Assembly (NCBI GenBank): GCA_963807425.1
Contig: CAWEBZ010000006.1
Location: 248,001 to 312,000, forward strand
DNA: 64,000 bases
Origin: VRUE01 sp963807425
GTDB taxonomy: Bacteria; Actinomycetota; Thermoleophilia; Solirubrobacterales; 70-9
Direction: 5' to 3'
Shown here: piece after piece, positions 19,129 through 30,684 of the stretch
How positions within the stretch are numbered: position 1 is the stretch's first letter
Layout: each line of letters starts with the position of its first letter
The notes under the pieces: model-generated
The model's database searches: none
Seen by the model: only the letters and a program-made list of their open reading frames with translations
What the model was told of the DNA's origin: nothing
Program-made: the position numbers and the translations under genes

Positions 19129-20112
19129 ATGCAGGCGATCGTTCTGGTCGGGGGCGAGGGCACGCGGCTGCGGCCGCTGACCGAGTCGGTGCCGAAGCCG
19201 GCGCTGACCCTGGTCGATCGCCCCTTCCTCGCCTACATGATCGAGTGGCTGGCGGGACACGGCGTGACCGAGGTCGTGCTCGCCTGCGGCTTCCTCCCGA
19301 ACGTGCTGCGCGAGGCCCTCGCCGGCGAGGAGGAGCGGGCGGGCGTCGCCATTCGCTACGTGGTCGAGCCCGAGCGCCGCGGCACCGCCGGCGCGATCCG
19401 CTTCGCCGCCGACGAGCTGGGCGACGATCTCGACGACCGCTTCCTCGCCCTCAACGGCGACGTCCTCACCGACCTCGACCTGAGCGCGCTGCTGCGCGCG
19501 CACGAGCAGCGGGGAGCCCAGGCCACGCTCGGCCTGCACCCGGTCGACGACTCCTCCGCCTATGGCCTGGTTCGCAGCGGCAAGGAGGGCGAGGTCCTCG
19601 AGTTCCTCGAGAAGACCGGCGAGCAGGTGCCTGGCGAGATCAACGCCGGCATGTACGTGCTCGAGCGCTCGGTCCTCGACCTGATTCCCCCCGATGCCGA
19701 GGTATCGATTGAGCGGGACGTCTTCCCCCGGCTGGTCGGCGACGGCCTTCACGGCCTGCTGCTCGATGGCTACTGGATGGACATCGGGACGCCGGAGCGC
19801 TACCTGCAGGCAAGCTGGGACATCCTCGAGCAGAGGGTGGAGACTCGGGTTGAGCCGACCGCGCCGGGGATGCTGGTCGGCGAAGGGGCCGAGGTGGACC
19901 CGGGGGCAAAAATCGGGCCACGGGTCGTATTGGGTCGCAACTGCCGGGTTGGCGGGGGGGCGGAGGTGCGCGAATCGGTTCTGCTCGACGGCTGCGTGGT
20001 CGCCGAGGGGGCGCGGGTCCTCGGCTCGATCCTCTCGCCTGAGGTCGAGGTCGGGGCCGGTGCGGCACTCGACGGCGCCGTAGTCGGCAAGAGTGAAAGG
20101 GTGCCAGCGTGA
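19129..20112 (+). CDS. Sugar-1-phosphate nucleotidyltransferase with hexapeptide-repeat tail
   Basis: A 327-residue two-domain protein. The N-terminal nucleotidyltransferase has the signature GGEGTRLRPLTESVPKPALT, LNGDVLTDLD and EINAGMYVLE. The C-terminal part, from about residue 245, is a left-handed beta-helix with hexapeptide-like repeats (GEGAEVDPGAKIGPRVVLG). Likely a mannose-1-phosphate guanylyltransferase or glucose-1-phosphate nucleotidyltransferase supplying the activated sugar; the base cannot be fixed by eye. The ATG follows the ugd stop with no gap, and the stop overlaps the next start (GTGA). Confidence 0.9.
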   Translation: MQAIVLVGGEGTRLRPLTESVPKPALTLVDRPFLAYMIEWLAGHGVTEVVLACGFLPNVLREALAGEEERAGVAIRYVVEPERRGTAGAIRFAADELGDDLDDRFLALNGDVLTDLDLSALLRAHEQRGAQATLGLHPVDDSSAYGLVRSGKEGEVLEFLEKTGEQVPGEINAGMYVLERSVLDLIPPDAEVSIERDVFPRLVGDGLHGLLLDGYWMDIGTPERYLQASWDILEQRVETRVEPTAPGMLVGEGAEVDPGAKIGPRVVLGRNCRVGGGAEVRESVLLDGCVVAEGARVLGSILSPEVEVGAGAALDGAVVGKSERVPA

Positions 20113-21104
20113 CGATGCTCGACGACATCCTCGCCATTCCCGACCACCTGCGCGACGCGCTCTGGCGGGTCGAATCGGCGCGGCTTGAGCCGGCCGATGC
20201 CGCAGGGCTGATGGTTTGCGGAATGGGGGGCTCGGCGATTGGCGGCGATCTTGCCGGGGCGGCGCTCGGCGACAGGCTGACGCGACCCCTCGTCACCATC
20301 CGCGGCTACGAGCTGCCGAGCTGGGCGACGCCAGACTGGACCGCGCTCTGCTCCAGCTACTCGGGCAACACCGAGGAGACGCTTGCCTGCTTCGCCGCCG
20401 CCGAGGCGCTCGGTGCCCGCCGCATCGTCGTCAGCACCGGTGGCACGCTGGTCGAGGAAGCACGCGAGGCCGGCCTGCCCGTGGTCGGCCTGCCGGGGAT
20501 CTTGCAGCCACGTGCTGCCGTCGCCTACATGCTTACCGTGGTCGCGGAGGTGGCGGCGCTTGCCGGCGTCGCCCCGCGCATTAACACCGAGATCGACGCC
20601 GCCGCGGCTTTCCTCGAGGAGCGCTCGGACGACCTTCGGGCTCGCGCGGCGGAGATCGCCAGCCAGCTGAACGGCACTCTGGCGGTCGTCACCGGCGCCG
20701 ACCTCACCGCGCCTGTGGCCCGCCGCTGGAAGGCCCAGATCAACGAGAACGCGAAGCTGCCCGCGGCTTTCTCGGAGCTGCCCGAGGCAAACCACAACGA
20801 GCTCTGTGGCTGGGACGGCGCTGCTGCGACTGGCGCCAGGCTCTCAACTGTGCTGCTCGAGGATTCCGATCAGCATCCGCGCGAGCGCCGGCGCTTTGAG
20901 CTGACCGCCGAGACGATCGCCGCCAGCGGTGCTGAGGTGGTTCGGGTCGAGACCGTGGGGGAGACCCGTGTCGCCCGCTTGCTCTGGGCGACGATGCTCG
21001 GCGACCTCGTCTCGGTCGAGATCGCCGAGGCGCGCAATGTCGACCCGCTGCCGGTCGAGGCGATCGAGGGGTTCAAGGCGGCGCTCGGAGGTGCCGCCGG
21101 ATGA
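20109..21104 (+). CDS. SIS-domain phosphoglucose/phosphomannose isomerase
   Basis: A 331-residue protein of the bifunctional PGI/PMI group, which interconverts fructose-6-phosphate with glucose-6- or mannose-6-phosphate. SIS features: CGMGGSAIGGDLAG (about residue 37), CSSYSGNTEETLACFAAAEA (about 77), and a family C-terminus with ELPEANHNELCGWDG. Sandwiched by overlaps between two nucleotidyltransferases, it would supply the hexose phosphate they activate. GTG 20109 overlaps the upstream stop; ATG 20115 is an alternative. Confidence 0.9.
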   Translation: MTMLDDILAIPDHLRDALWRVESARLEPADAAGLMVCGMGGSAIGGDLAGAALGDRLTRPLVTIRGYELPSWATPDWTALCSSYSGNTEETLACFAAAEALGARRIVVSTGGTLVEEAREAGLPVVGLPGILQPRAAVAYMLTVVAEVAALAGVAPRINTEIDAAAAFLEERSDDLRARAAEIASQLNGTLAVVTGADLTAPVARRWKAQINENAKLPAAFSELPEANHNELCGWDGAAATGARLSTVLLEDSDQHPRERRRFELTAETIAASGAEVVRVETVGETRVARLLWATMLGDLVSVEIAEARNVDPLPVEAIEGFKAALGGAAG

Positions 21105-22111
21105 GGGCCATGGTCCTGGCAGCCGGCCTCGGCACCAGGCTGCGGCCGATCACCTTTGGGATGCCAAAGCCGATGGTGCCGGTGCTGAACCGGCCGGTGA
21201 TGGAGCACATCGTGCGTTTGCTCGCCCGCCATGGCTTCAACGAGGCGATCGCCAACCTGCACTGGTTCCCGGAGACGATCGAGGACCACTTCGGCGACGG
21301 CTCCGCCTTCGGCATCGAGCTCTCCTACAGCCGTGAGGAGCAGCTGCTGGGAACTTCGGGTGGCGTCCGCAACGCCGCCGATTTTCTCGGCGACTCCTTC
21401 CTGGTCATCTCCGGCGACGCCCTGACCGACATCGATCTCGCCGCGATGCGCCAGTTCCACGAGTCCCATGACGGGGTTGCGACGCTGGCGACGAAGCGGG
21501 TTCGCGACACCAGCCAGTTTGGTGTCGCGATCACCGGCGCCGACGGCCGCATCCAGGGCTTCCAGGAGAAGCCGGATCCGGCCGAAGCCCTCTCCGATCT
21601 AGCCAACTGCGGGATCTACATGTTCCGCTCCTCGATCTTCGACTTCTTTCCCGAGCCCGGGACCAGCAAGGCGGCGGGCGCTGACGACCCTGCGGGCTTC
21701 GCCGATTGGGCCATGGACGTCTTCCCGGCGCTGCTGGAGGGCGACGTCTCCTTCTACTCGCACGAGATAGACGCCTACTGGAACGACATCGGCAATCTCG
21801 ACGAGTTGCGGGCGGGCAACCTCGACGCCCTCCACGGACACGTGAGCGTCGAGCCGGGGGCGCCTGAAGTGGCCGATGGCATTCGCGCGGCGAGCCCGCT
21901 CGACCGGGCCGAGGTCGAGGGCCCGGTGCTGGTCGGCGCCGGGGTCGAGGTTGGCGAGGGGGTGCGGATCCAGGGTCCGGCGATCGTCGGCGACGGCTGC
22001 CGGATCGGTGCCGGAGCCTGGATCCGTGACTCGATCCTGCTGGCTGGGACAGAGCTGGCGCCGCGAGCGATCGCGGTCGGCGGCATCGCCGGTCGCGTCG
22101 CAGAGTCCTGA
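21101..22111 (+). CDS. Second sugar-1-phosphate nucleotidyltransferase with beta-helix tail
   Basis: A 336-residue relative of the gene at 19129, with AAGLGTRLRPITFGMPKPMV, LLGTSGGVRNAADFLGDSF, ISGDALTDIDL and NCGIYMFRSSIFDFF, then hexapeptide-like repeats (VGAGVEVGEGVRIQGP) toward the end. The pattern is that of mannose-1-phosphate guanylyltransferases. It overlaps the isomerase by ATGA and closes a unit (LCP, ugd, two transferases, isomerase) whose products feed surface glycan synthesis. Two such enzymes in one operon suggests two different nucleotide sugars. Confidence 0.9.
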   Translation: MRAMVLAAGLGTRLRPITFGMPKPMVPVLNRPVMEHIVRLLARHGFNEAIANLHWFPETIEDHFGDGSAFGIELSYSREEQLLGTSGGVRNAADFLGDSFLVISGDALTDIDLAAMRQFHESHDGVATLATKRVRDTSQFGVAITGADGRIQGFQEKPDPAEALSDLANCGIYMFRSSIFDFFPEPGTSKAAGADDPAGFADWAMDVFPALLEGDVSFYSHEIDAYWNDIGNLDELRAGNLDALHGHVSVEPGAPEVADGIRAASPLDRAEVEGPVLVGAGVEVGEGVRIQGPAIVGDGCRIGAGAWIRDSILLAGTELAPRAIAVGGIAGRVAES

Positions 22112-22167
22112 CGAAGACTTGACCTTCCGCGCGCCACGCGCGCGCCGGCTCCCCGCAGGGTTGGGGG

Positions 22168-22791
22168 ATGAAGCTCCTGCAAGTGGTTGCCGAGGGTCTC
22201 GTTCCCTCCCTGTGCGCGGCCTGCGGGCGCTCCTGCCGGTCAGGTGCCGTCGTCTGCACTCGCTGCGGGCGCAGGCTCGCTGCCGCAACGCCGTTGGTCG
22301 GCAAAGGTGCGGCGGGGCTGGATCGCGCCTGGTCCTCGGCTTCGCATGAGGGCGTCGCCCGGGACCTGGTCGCGGCGCTGAAGTTCCGCCGTCTGCTGCC
22401 GGTTGCCGACCTGATCGCCGACCGGATCCAGTGGCTTGCCCCGGGAAGCCTGCTCAGCGGCACCGTGGTTGCGGTGCCAACGGCGCCGTTGCGATCGATC
22501 GGTCGCGGCTTCGATCCCGCCGCCGAGATCGCCGCTGCCCTGGCGGAGCGCATCGGCGCGCCGCTCCGGGAGTGCCTCGTCCGGCACGGCGGTGGGCGCC
22601 AGTTGGGCCGGCGGCGGAGCGAGCGCATCGGTCACCCTCCACGCATCCAGAGCAAGGGCGAGGTGCCGCGCAGCGTTCTCCTCGTCGACGACGTCCTGAC
22701 CACGGGCGCCACCCTCTCCGCCTGCGCTCGCACCCTGCGTAGGGCCGGCGCGATCCGGGTAGCTGCGATCACCTTTACCCGTCGGGTATGA
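22168..22791 (+). CDS. comF: ComF family phosphoribosyltransferase-like protein
   Basis: A 207-residue protein with an N-terminal zinc-ribbon of four cysteines (CAACGRSCRSG and CTRCGRRL) and a C-terminal PRTase fold with the PRPP loop VLLVDDVLTTGATLSACA. ComF proteins act with the DNA-uptake machinery in competent bacteria, though the biochemical activity is poorly defined. ATG 22168 follows GGTTGGGGG. It comes before hpf and secA, a common order in Actinobacteria. Confidence 0.88.
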   Translation: MKLLQVVAEGLVPSLCAACGRSCRSGAVVCTRCGRRLAAATPLVGKGAAGLDRAWSSASHEGVARDLVAALKFRRLLPVADLIADRIQWLAPGSLLSGTVVAVPTAPLRSIGRGFDPAAEIAAALAERIGAPLRECLVRHGGGRQLGRRRSERIGHPPRIQSKGEVPRSVLLVDDVLTTGATLSACARTLRRAGAIRVAAITFTRRV

Positions 22792-22829
22792 GGGCGTAGC
22801 ATCGAGGTACAGACCCCAAGGAGGCGAAC

Positions 22830-23177
22830 ATGCGGATTGAGATACGCGGGCGCAACGTCGAGGTGACGGACGAGCTGCGAGAGCATGTGATCAAGCGATT
22901 CCGCCGGGTGGGCAGGCAGGTCTCGGAGCTGGCGACCCTCGACGTCGAGGTCTACGAGGAGCGCAATCCGTCGATCGCGGACAGCCATGTGGCCGAGGCG
23001 ACCCTGCGCCTGAAGGGCGTGACGTTGCGCGCCCGCGAGGCCTCGCCCGAGATAGCCCACACGATCCACGAGCTGGCGGAGGACATCCGCCGTCAGGTCA
23101 AGAAGCACCGCGAGATGCGCCGCAAGCGCACGCAGACTCGCCGTGCCGTGGCGCGAATGCGGGGGCGTACCGCCTAG
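22830..23177 (+). CDS. hpf: Ribosome hibernation promoting factor (short type)
   Basis: A 115-residue HPF/RaiA-family protein that binds the 30S decoding region and stabilises idle ribosomes. It starts MRIEIRGRNVEVTDELREHV and has VAEATLRLKGVTLRAREA and IDELAEDIRRQVKKH-like segments (here HELAEDIRRQVKKH). The strongly basic tail (MRRKRTQTRRAVARMRGR) replaces the dimerisation domain of long-type HPF, which would cause 100S formation. An AAGGAGG ribosome binding site precedes ATG at ideal spacing. Confidence 0.88.
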   Translation: MRIEIRGRNVEVTDELREHVIKRFRRVGRQVSELATLDVEVYEERNPSIADSHVAEATLRLKGVTLRAREASPEIAHTIHELAEDIRRQVKKHREMRRKRTQTRRAVARMRGRTA

Positions 23178-23212
23178 AGCCCTAAGCCGACCCCCATCGC
23201 TACCCTTGAGCA

Positions 23213-26050
<2,838 letters not shown>

Positions 26051-26059
26051 CGCCCCTCG

Positions 26060-26446
26060 ATGAGCGATCCGGTTCGCGAGTTCATTCGTGCTTTCAACGA
26101 GCGCGACCTCGATGGCTTCGTTGAGCTGCTCGATCCGGAGGTCGAGCTGCACTCGATGCGGGGGCTGAGGAAGGGCAGAGATGCAGCGCGCCTGTGGGCT
26201 ACGCGGCCGCCAGGGGGCGTGCAGCAGACCATCGTGCTGGAGGAGCTCTATAAGGACGCCGATCGGGCGGTGGCGCTGATCAGGCGGACCTGGCGCTGGG
26301 AAGAGGACGGCTCGCCGGCAGGCGAGGACGAGATGGCCTGGCTCTTCGAGCTGCACGACCACCGGATCCGCAGCTGGAAGCCGTTCGAGGACCGGGCGGA
26401 GGCGCTGCGCGCCGGCGGCTTCGAACACGGCGTCGCCGCCGAGTAG
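26060..26446 (+). CDS. SnoaL-like (NTF2-superfamily) protein
   Basis: A 128-residue protein: VREFIRAFNERDLDGFVELL and DPEVELHSMRGLRKGRDAA match the cone-shaped NTF2/SnoaL fold, used for ligand binding or small-molecule isomerisation. The conserved entry DPEVEL plus a C-terminal aromatic/charged strand (WLFELHDHRIRSWKPFEDR) fits. It begins 9 bases after secA and ends 9 bases before prfB, so it is probably co-transcribed. No substrate is suggested. Confidence 0.8.
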   Translation: MSDPVREFIRAFNERDLDGFVELLDPEVELHSMRGLRKGRDAARLWATRPPGGVQQTIVLEELYKDADRAVALIRRTWRWEEDGSPAGEDEMAWLFELHDHRIRSWKPFEDRAEALRAGGFEHGVAAE

Positions 26447-26455
26447 GCTGCGGCC

Positions 26456-27577
26456 ATGGCCGACGCAACGCCGACAGAGTCCGTCGCCCCGCGCCTCGCC
26501 AACGTCCGCGAGCAGTTGTCCCTGCTCTCGGACTACCTTTGACCCCGCTTCGCTCGAATCCGAGATCGAACGGCTGGAGGCTGCGATGCAGGCCCCCGGC
26601 TTCTGGGACGAGCAGGAGGCTGCCGCCCGCACCTCTGCCGCCCATGCCCGGGCGCAACGCAGGCTGAAGACCTTCCGCGAGCTCGAGAACGAGGTCGAGC
26701 GACCTCGGCGAGCTGGCCGAGATGGCGGCGGAAGACGAGGAGATGGCGGCGGAGCTGGGCACGCAGCTCATCACCGTCGAGCGCCACCTGGCGGAATTGG
26801 AAGAGGCGCGTCTGTTCAGCGGCGAGTACGACGCCGGCGACGCCGTCGTCACCGTGCACGCCGGGGCTGGTGGCACCGACTCCCAGGACTGGGCCGAGAT
26901 GCTGTTGCGCATGTACCTGCGCTGGGCCGAGAACCGCGGCTTCGCGGTCGAGATGAAGGAGGCCTCGCCGGGGGAGGAGGCGGGGCTGAAGTCGGCCACC
27001 TTTATCGCCCGCGGCGAGAACGCCTACGGCCTCTTCTCCGCCGAGCGAGGCGTCCACCGGCTGGTGCGGATCTCACCCTTCGACTCCTCGGCCCGGCGCC
27101 ACACCAGCTTCGCCCAGCTCGATGTCGGCCCGCTTGTCGACGAGGGGGTCGAGGTCGAGATCGACGACAGCGACCTGCGCATCGACACATACCGCGCCTC
27201 TGGTGCTGGTGGGCAGCATGTCAACAAGACCGACTCGGCGGTGCGGATCACCCACATTCCCACCGGTGTCGTCGTCCAGTGCCAGAACGAGCGCTCGCAG
27301 ACCCAGAACAAGGCCGTCGCGATGCAGTTCCTGCGCTCGAAGCTGATCGAGCTGGAGGAGCGCAAACGGGCCGAAGAGACTGGCCAAGGTGCGCGGCGAG
27401 GTCAAGGACGTCGCCTGGGGCTCGCAGATCCGCAGCTACTTCCTCCACCCGGACCAGCGGGTCAAGGACCATCGCACGGGCCACGAGGTCGGCGACGCCC
27501 AGCGCGTCCTCGACGGCGACCTCGACGACTTCATCCGCGACTACCTCAACAAAACAGCGGCTTCGTCGGCTAACTAG
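26456..27577 (+). CDS. prfB: Peptide chain release factor 2, programmed +1 frameshift plus two apparent indels
   Basis: RF2 releases nascent chains at UGA and UAA. The first 28 codons (MADATPTESVAPRL...) end at TAC-CTT-TGA; slipping +1 at CTTTGAC continues DPASLESEIERLEAAMQAPG. Then come VTVHAGAGGTDSQDWAEML, the RF2 specificity tripeptide SPF in RISPFDSSARRH, and the catalytic GGQ in SGAGGQHVNKTDSAVRI. Two further shifts, near 26697 and 27380, have no recoding signal and look like single-base insertions. With all three shifts corrected the length is normal (about 373 residues). Confidence 0.93.
26531..26543 (+). promoter_or_regulatory. RF2 programmed +1 ribosomal frameshift site
   Basis: GAC-TAC-CTT-TGA-C: the slippery CTT (26537-26539) is followed by an in-frame TGA (26540-26542) and C, the exact CUUUGAC core used in bacterial prfB autoregulation. 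When RF2 is scarce the ribosome slips from CUU to UUU and reads GAC. The upstream Shine-Dalgarno-like AGGGGG stimulator of Escherichia coli is not present; only a weak TCGGAC lies before it. Confidence 0.85.
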
Positions 27578-27906
27578 GTCAGGCGCTTCCGGCCGCGGGT
27601 CCTGTCGTCGGCGTGGGGCACCCTCGGCGGCCCTCCGCGCTGCTCCGGGCGCCGGGACCCTTCGCAGCTAGGGACGAAGCCCGCCCTCCGCAGCCTTCGG
27701 TCCGGCGAGTCCGCCCCACCCCGACGCCACCCGCGGAGAGGAGCCTGCGCTTGAAGCTTCGTTGCTCAAGCGGGGACGTCTCTCGCGGGGGGTGGCGTCG
27801 TAGGGGGGCCCGCCCCCGAGGAAGCTTTAGCTACCGGAGGGGGTGGGGGGGTCCCCTGCGGCGACAGGACCCGCCGCGCCGGAGTGGTCAAGGGTAGGGT
27901 CGCTGC
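27578..27906. other. Gene-free 329-bp tract, strongly foldable (possible ncRNA)
   Basis: No convincing ORF or protein family is visible. The outer edges pair: 27589-27610 (CCGGCCGCGGGTCCTGTCG) with about 27857-27880 (CGACAGGACCC-GCC). Inside, 27722-27732 (CGACGCCACCC) pairs perfectly with 27790-27800 (GGGTGGCGTCG), continued inward by a GCGGAGAG/CTCTCGC stem and CGCTTGA/TCAAGCG. A local hairpin CTTCG...CGAAG sits at 27659-27678. I could not match RNase P, SRP, 6S or a riboswitch consensus on either strand. Confidence 0.55.
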
Positions 27907-28557
27907 ATGGAGGCGCTTGCCTATTTGGAGCGGCCAGCTTCTGGTGAGCCGGAGGGCTTGCTGGTGCTTCACCACGGCAGGGGCACGGACGAGCGGGATT
28001 TGTTGAGGCTCGCTGATGCCCTCGACCCAGAGCGGCGGTTGCATGTGGTCACGCCGCGGGCGCCGTTGACGCTTGGTGCCTCACCGGGCTACCACTGGTA
28101 TCTGGTGCCGCGGGTCGGCTATCCGGACCACGACACCTTCCACGCCGCCCGTCAGGCGCTCGCTGAGCTTCACGACGGCCTCTGGGAGCAGACCGGGATA
28201 GAGCCGGCGCGCACGGTGCTCGGCGGCTTCTCGATGGGGACGGTGATGAGCTACGCGATGGCCTTCAGCGCCGAGCGCCCGGCGGTCGCGGGGGTTCTCG
28301 GTTTCAGCGGCTTCGTCCCGATCGTCGACGGCTGGGAGCCGCATCTCGACGATCGGCAGACGACCCGCGCCTTCATCGCCCACGGCCGTCGCGATCCGAT
28401 CATGGAGATCGGTTTCGCCCATCGCGCTCGCGAGCTGTTCGAGGCGGGAGGGCTGGAGGTCGAGTACCACGAGTCCGACATAGGCCACCAGATCGACCCC
28501 GCGCACCTCGCGGCCGCGACCGGGTGGCTGACGCTGACGCTGGCGCCTAGCGTCTGA
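27907..28557 (+). CDS. Phospholipase/carboxylesterase family alpha/beta hydrolase
   Basis: A 216-residue serine esterase. Nucleophile elbow GGFSMGTVM (about residue 104), acid in AHGRRDPIMEI and catalytic histidine in SDIGHQIDP make a complete triad. The early LHHGRGTDERDLL has the oxyanion-hole residues of this family, in which HG is usual. No signal peptide, so cytosolic. Its 3' end overlaps the convergent acidic secreted protein by 11 bases. Confidence 0.88.
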   Translation: MEALAYLERPASGEPEGLLVLHHGRGTDERDLLRLADALDPERRLHVVTPRAPLTLGASPGYHWYLVPRVGYPDHDTFHAARQALAELHDGLWEQTGIEPARTVLGGFSMGTVMSYAMAFSAERPAVAGVLGFSGFVPIVDGWEPHLDDRQTTRAFIAHGRRDPIMEIGFAHRARELFEAGGLEVEYHESDIGHQIDPAHLAAATGWLTLTLAPSV

Positions 28558-29161
28558 GCGGCTGGGTGCCGGTCCGAGGTTCCGACCAGCTCGTCTGCGC
28601 GCCCGTTTGGTGCTTGACCGTGAGGCGAAGGGTGGAGTAGCGGTCGCAGTAGGGGGGCGTCGCCGCCGGGTCGATGTGGACGATGAAGATCCTGGCTGCC
28701 CGCACCTTCTCCATCGCACGGTCGCCGAGGTGCTCGAAGCTGCTCAGCTGTCCCTCCCTGGAGATGTAGCGCTTCGTTGCCCTGAGCTGGAGCGATCCCT
28801 CGCCGCCCTTGAGCCAGTAATCGATCGTCGTCCTCGCCGGTTCAGAGGACGAGTAGCGGACCGACAGACGCACCGTGTTGCGGTGGGCCGAGGCAACCAC
28901 GCGAGCCGTCGCCGTATTGAGCACGCACTCGGAAGCGAGCGCCCCGGGATCGTCCTCTTCGAATTCCTCTTCCTCCTCTTCCTCTTCACCCCATTCTTCG
29001 TCCTCTTCGAATTCCTCATCGCTGACTTCCGCCGTGTCGTCTTCTTCGATCGCGGAGGCGAGAGGCTTGGGAAGGGAGATCGGATCGATCTGCGCGGCGG
29101 CCGGCTGAGCGAGCAGGGCCGCCAGGAGGCAGATCGCGATCGAGAGGATTCGCAATGACAT
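28547..29161 (-). CDS. Secreted protein with poly-acidic segment, unknown function
   Basis: A 204-residue protein not assigned to a family. Signal peptide about residues 1-23 (LRILSIAICLLAALLAQPAAAQ). Residues about 40-72 are almost wholly Glu/Asp with a few Trp, Phe and Gly, a low-complexity acidic tract. After a cysteine (ASECVLNTATARVV) the second half looks like a beta-sandwich (RLSVRYSSSEPARTTIDYWL) with a second cysteine in PPYCDRYSTL; the pair may form a disulfide. Calcium binding by the acidic tract is a guess. Confidence 0.65.
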   Translation of the reverse strand: MSLRILSIAICLLAALLAQPAAAQIDPISLPKPLASAIEEDDTAEVSDEEFEEDEEWGEEEEEEEEFEEDDPGALASECVLNTATARVVASAHRNTVRLSVRYSSSEPARTTIDYWLKGGEGSLQLRATKRYISREGQLSSFEHLGDRAMEKVRAARIFIVHIDPAATPPYCDRYSTLRLTVKHQTGAQTSWSEPRTGTQPLRR

Positions 29162-29244
29162 CCCGCGCTAGATCGGCCGAAACCGGCGTGGGCTTGAGCG
29201 CTGAGCGGTGAGGGCATCGCTTCACCCCTTGTAGATTCCCGGCA

Positions 29245-30136
29245 ATGCTCGCTGCGCCCCCAGCCCTCGACGGCGTCACTCATCGCGACGTGGATGTCGG
29301 TGGGGTGCGACTGCACGTCGCCGAAGCGGGGGAGGGCCCACCCGTCGTGCTGCTGCACGGCTGGCCCCAGCACTGGTGGATCTGGCGCAAGGTGATCCCG
29401 GCACTGGCCGAGGAACGCCGGGTGATCTGCCCCGATCTGCGCGGCTTCGGCTGGAGTGAGGCACCGCCCGGGCGCTATGAGATCCAGACGCTCGCCAACG
29501 ACATCTCGAGCTCTGCTCGACGAGCTAGGGCTGGAGCAGGTCGAGCTAATCGGACACGACTGGGGCGGCTACGCCGGCTTCCTGCTCTGCCTCGATTCGC
29601 CCGAGCGCATCCGCCACTACCTCGCCCTGGGGGTCACGCATCCATGGTTCCAGCCGCCCAATCCCTCACCGCAGTCTCTGCTGAGGATCGCCTACCAGTT
29701 CATTCTCGCCAGCCCGGGTCTTGGTGCTGGAATCCTCCGCCACGTCCCCGCCTTCGTCAGGCTGGCGATAAGGGAAGGCTCGCACCCGGATATGCACTGG
29801 ACCAAGGAGGAGCTCGATTGCTTCGCGCTGAGCTTTCGCTCGCAGGACCACGCGCTGGCCTCCTCGCGCGTCTACCGCAGCTTTCTCGCCTTCGAGTTGC
29901 CGCGCCTCTATCGAGGCCACTACCGCTCCCGGCGCAGCTCGGTGCCGACGCGCATCCTCGCCGGCGAGGCCGATCCGGTGATTAGGCCCGAGATCCTGGC
30001 CGGGTTCGAGCCCTATGCCGACGACATGAGCGTCGAGATACTTGAGGGCTGCGGACACTTCGTCGCCGAGGAGCGGTCGGACGTCGTGATCGAGCGGGCC
30101 CGCGAGCTGTTCGGGCCAGCCGCTGTCTCGGTCTAG
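29245..30136 (+). CDS. Alpha/beta hydrolase (epoxide hydrolase/haloalkane dehalogenase type), one apparent frameshift
   Basis: About 297 residues after correction. HGWPQHWWIWRKVIP has the oxyanion-hole HGWP typical of epoxide hydrolases; the nucleophile elbow is GHDWGGYAG, with aspartate as nucleophile; the acid is in LAGEADPVI and the histidine in EGCGHFVAEE. One extra A near 29512 (ISA-LLDELGLEQ) causes the break. An aspartate nucleophile supports hydrolysis of epoxides or halides rather than esters. The gene ends overlapping the convergent ogt by 4 bases. Confidence 0.85.
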
Positions 30137-30684
30137 AGGACTCCCTCCAGCTTCAGCAGCGCCACCTTCATCGGCAGCCCGCCGCCGTATCCGCCGAGGG
30201 CGCCGCCGCTGCGCAGAACGCGGTGGCAGGGGACGACGATCGGGATTGGGTTGGAGCCGCAGGCCGTGCCGGCCGCGCGCACTGCCCGCTCGTTGCCGGC
30301 GCTGCGCGCGATCTGGGTGTAGCTGCGTGTCTTTCCATAGGGAATGCGGTCGATCGCGCGCAGCGCCCTGCGGCGGAAGTCCCTGCTGAGCTGCCAGTCG
30401 AGCGGCAGGTCGAACTCGGTCAGCTTGCCCTCGAAGTAGAGGTCGAGCTCGCGGCGGGCCCGGTCGAGCTGGGCGGGTGCCTCGAGCACGCGGGGAGAGA
30501 TCCGGGTGGCGAGCTCCTCCAGCGCCTCGCCGGGGTCGTGGCCCGGCAGGCTCACCTTGACCAGTCCCTTCGGTGTAGTCGCCAGGAGCAGTGGCCCGAA
30601 CGGCGAGTCCGTCGTCGTGTAGGCGACGTCGAGCAGCCCCTCGGTTCCAGCTCGCTCGGTGAGAATTTGTAGCGCTGCTTTCAT
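30133..30684 (-). CDS. ogt: Methylated-DNA--protein-cysteine methyltransferase
   Basis: A 183-residue suicide DNA-repair protein that takes O6-alkyl groups from guanine. The acceptor cysteine is in IVVPCHRVLRSGGALGGYGG; the helix-turn-helix arginine-finger region RAAGTACGSNPI and IPYGKTRSYTQIA precede it. The N-terminal half (about 1-85) is the poorly conserved Ogt cap. It overlaps the upstream sigma factor by ATGA, so the two are expressed together. Confidence 0.95.
   Translation of the reverse strand: MKAALQILTERAGTEGLLDVAYTTTDSPFGPLLLATTPKGLVKVSLPGHDPGEALEELATRISPRVLEAPAQLDRARRELDLYFEGKLTEFDLPLDWQLSRDFRRRALRAIDRIPYGKTRSYTQIARSAGNERAVRAAGTACGSNPIPIVVPCHRVLRSGGALGGYGGGLPMKVALLKLEGVL

Noticed and set aside
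27578..27906. RNase P RNA, SRP RNA or 6S RNA in the gene-free tract
   Set aside because: On neither strand do I find the conserved cores (for example the GAGGAAAGTCCGGGCTC-type P4 strand or the SRP GGAAG/AGCAG loop).
29995..30015. tRNA T-loop-like GGGTTCGAGCCC
   Set aside because: It lies inside the hydrolase coding frame, with no acceptor or anticodon stem around it.
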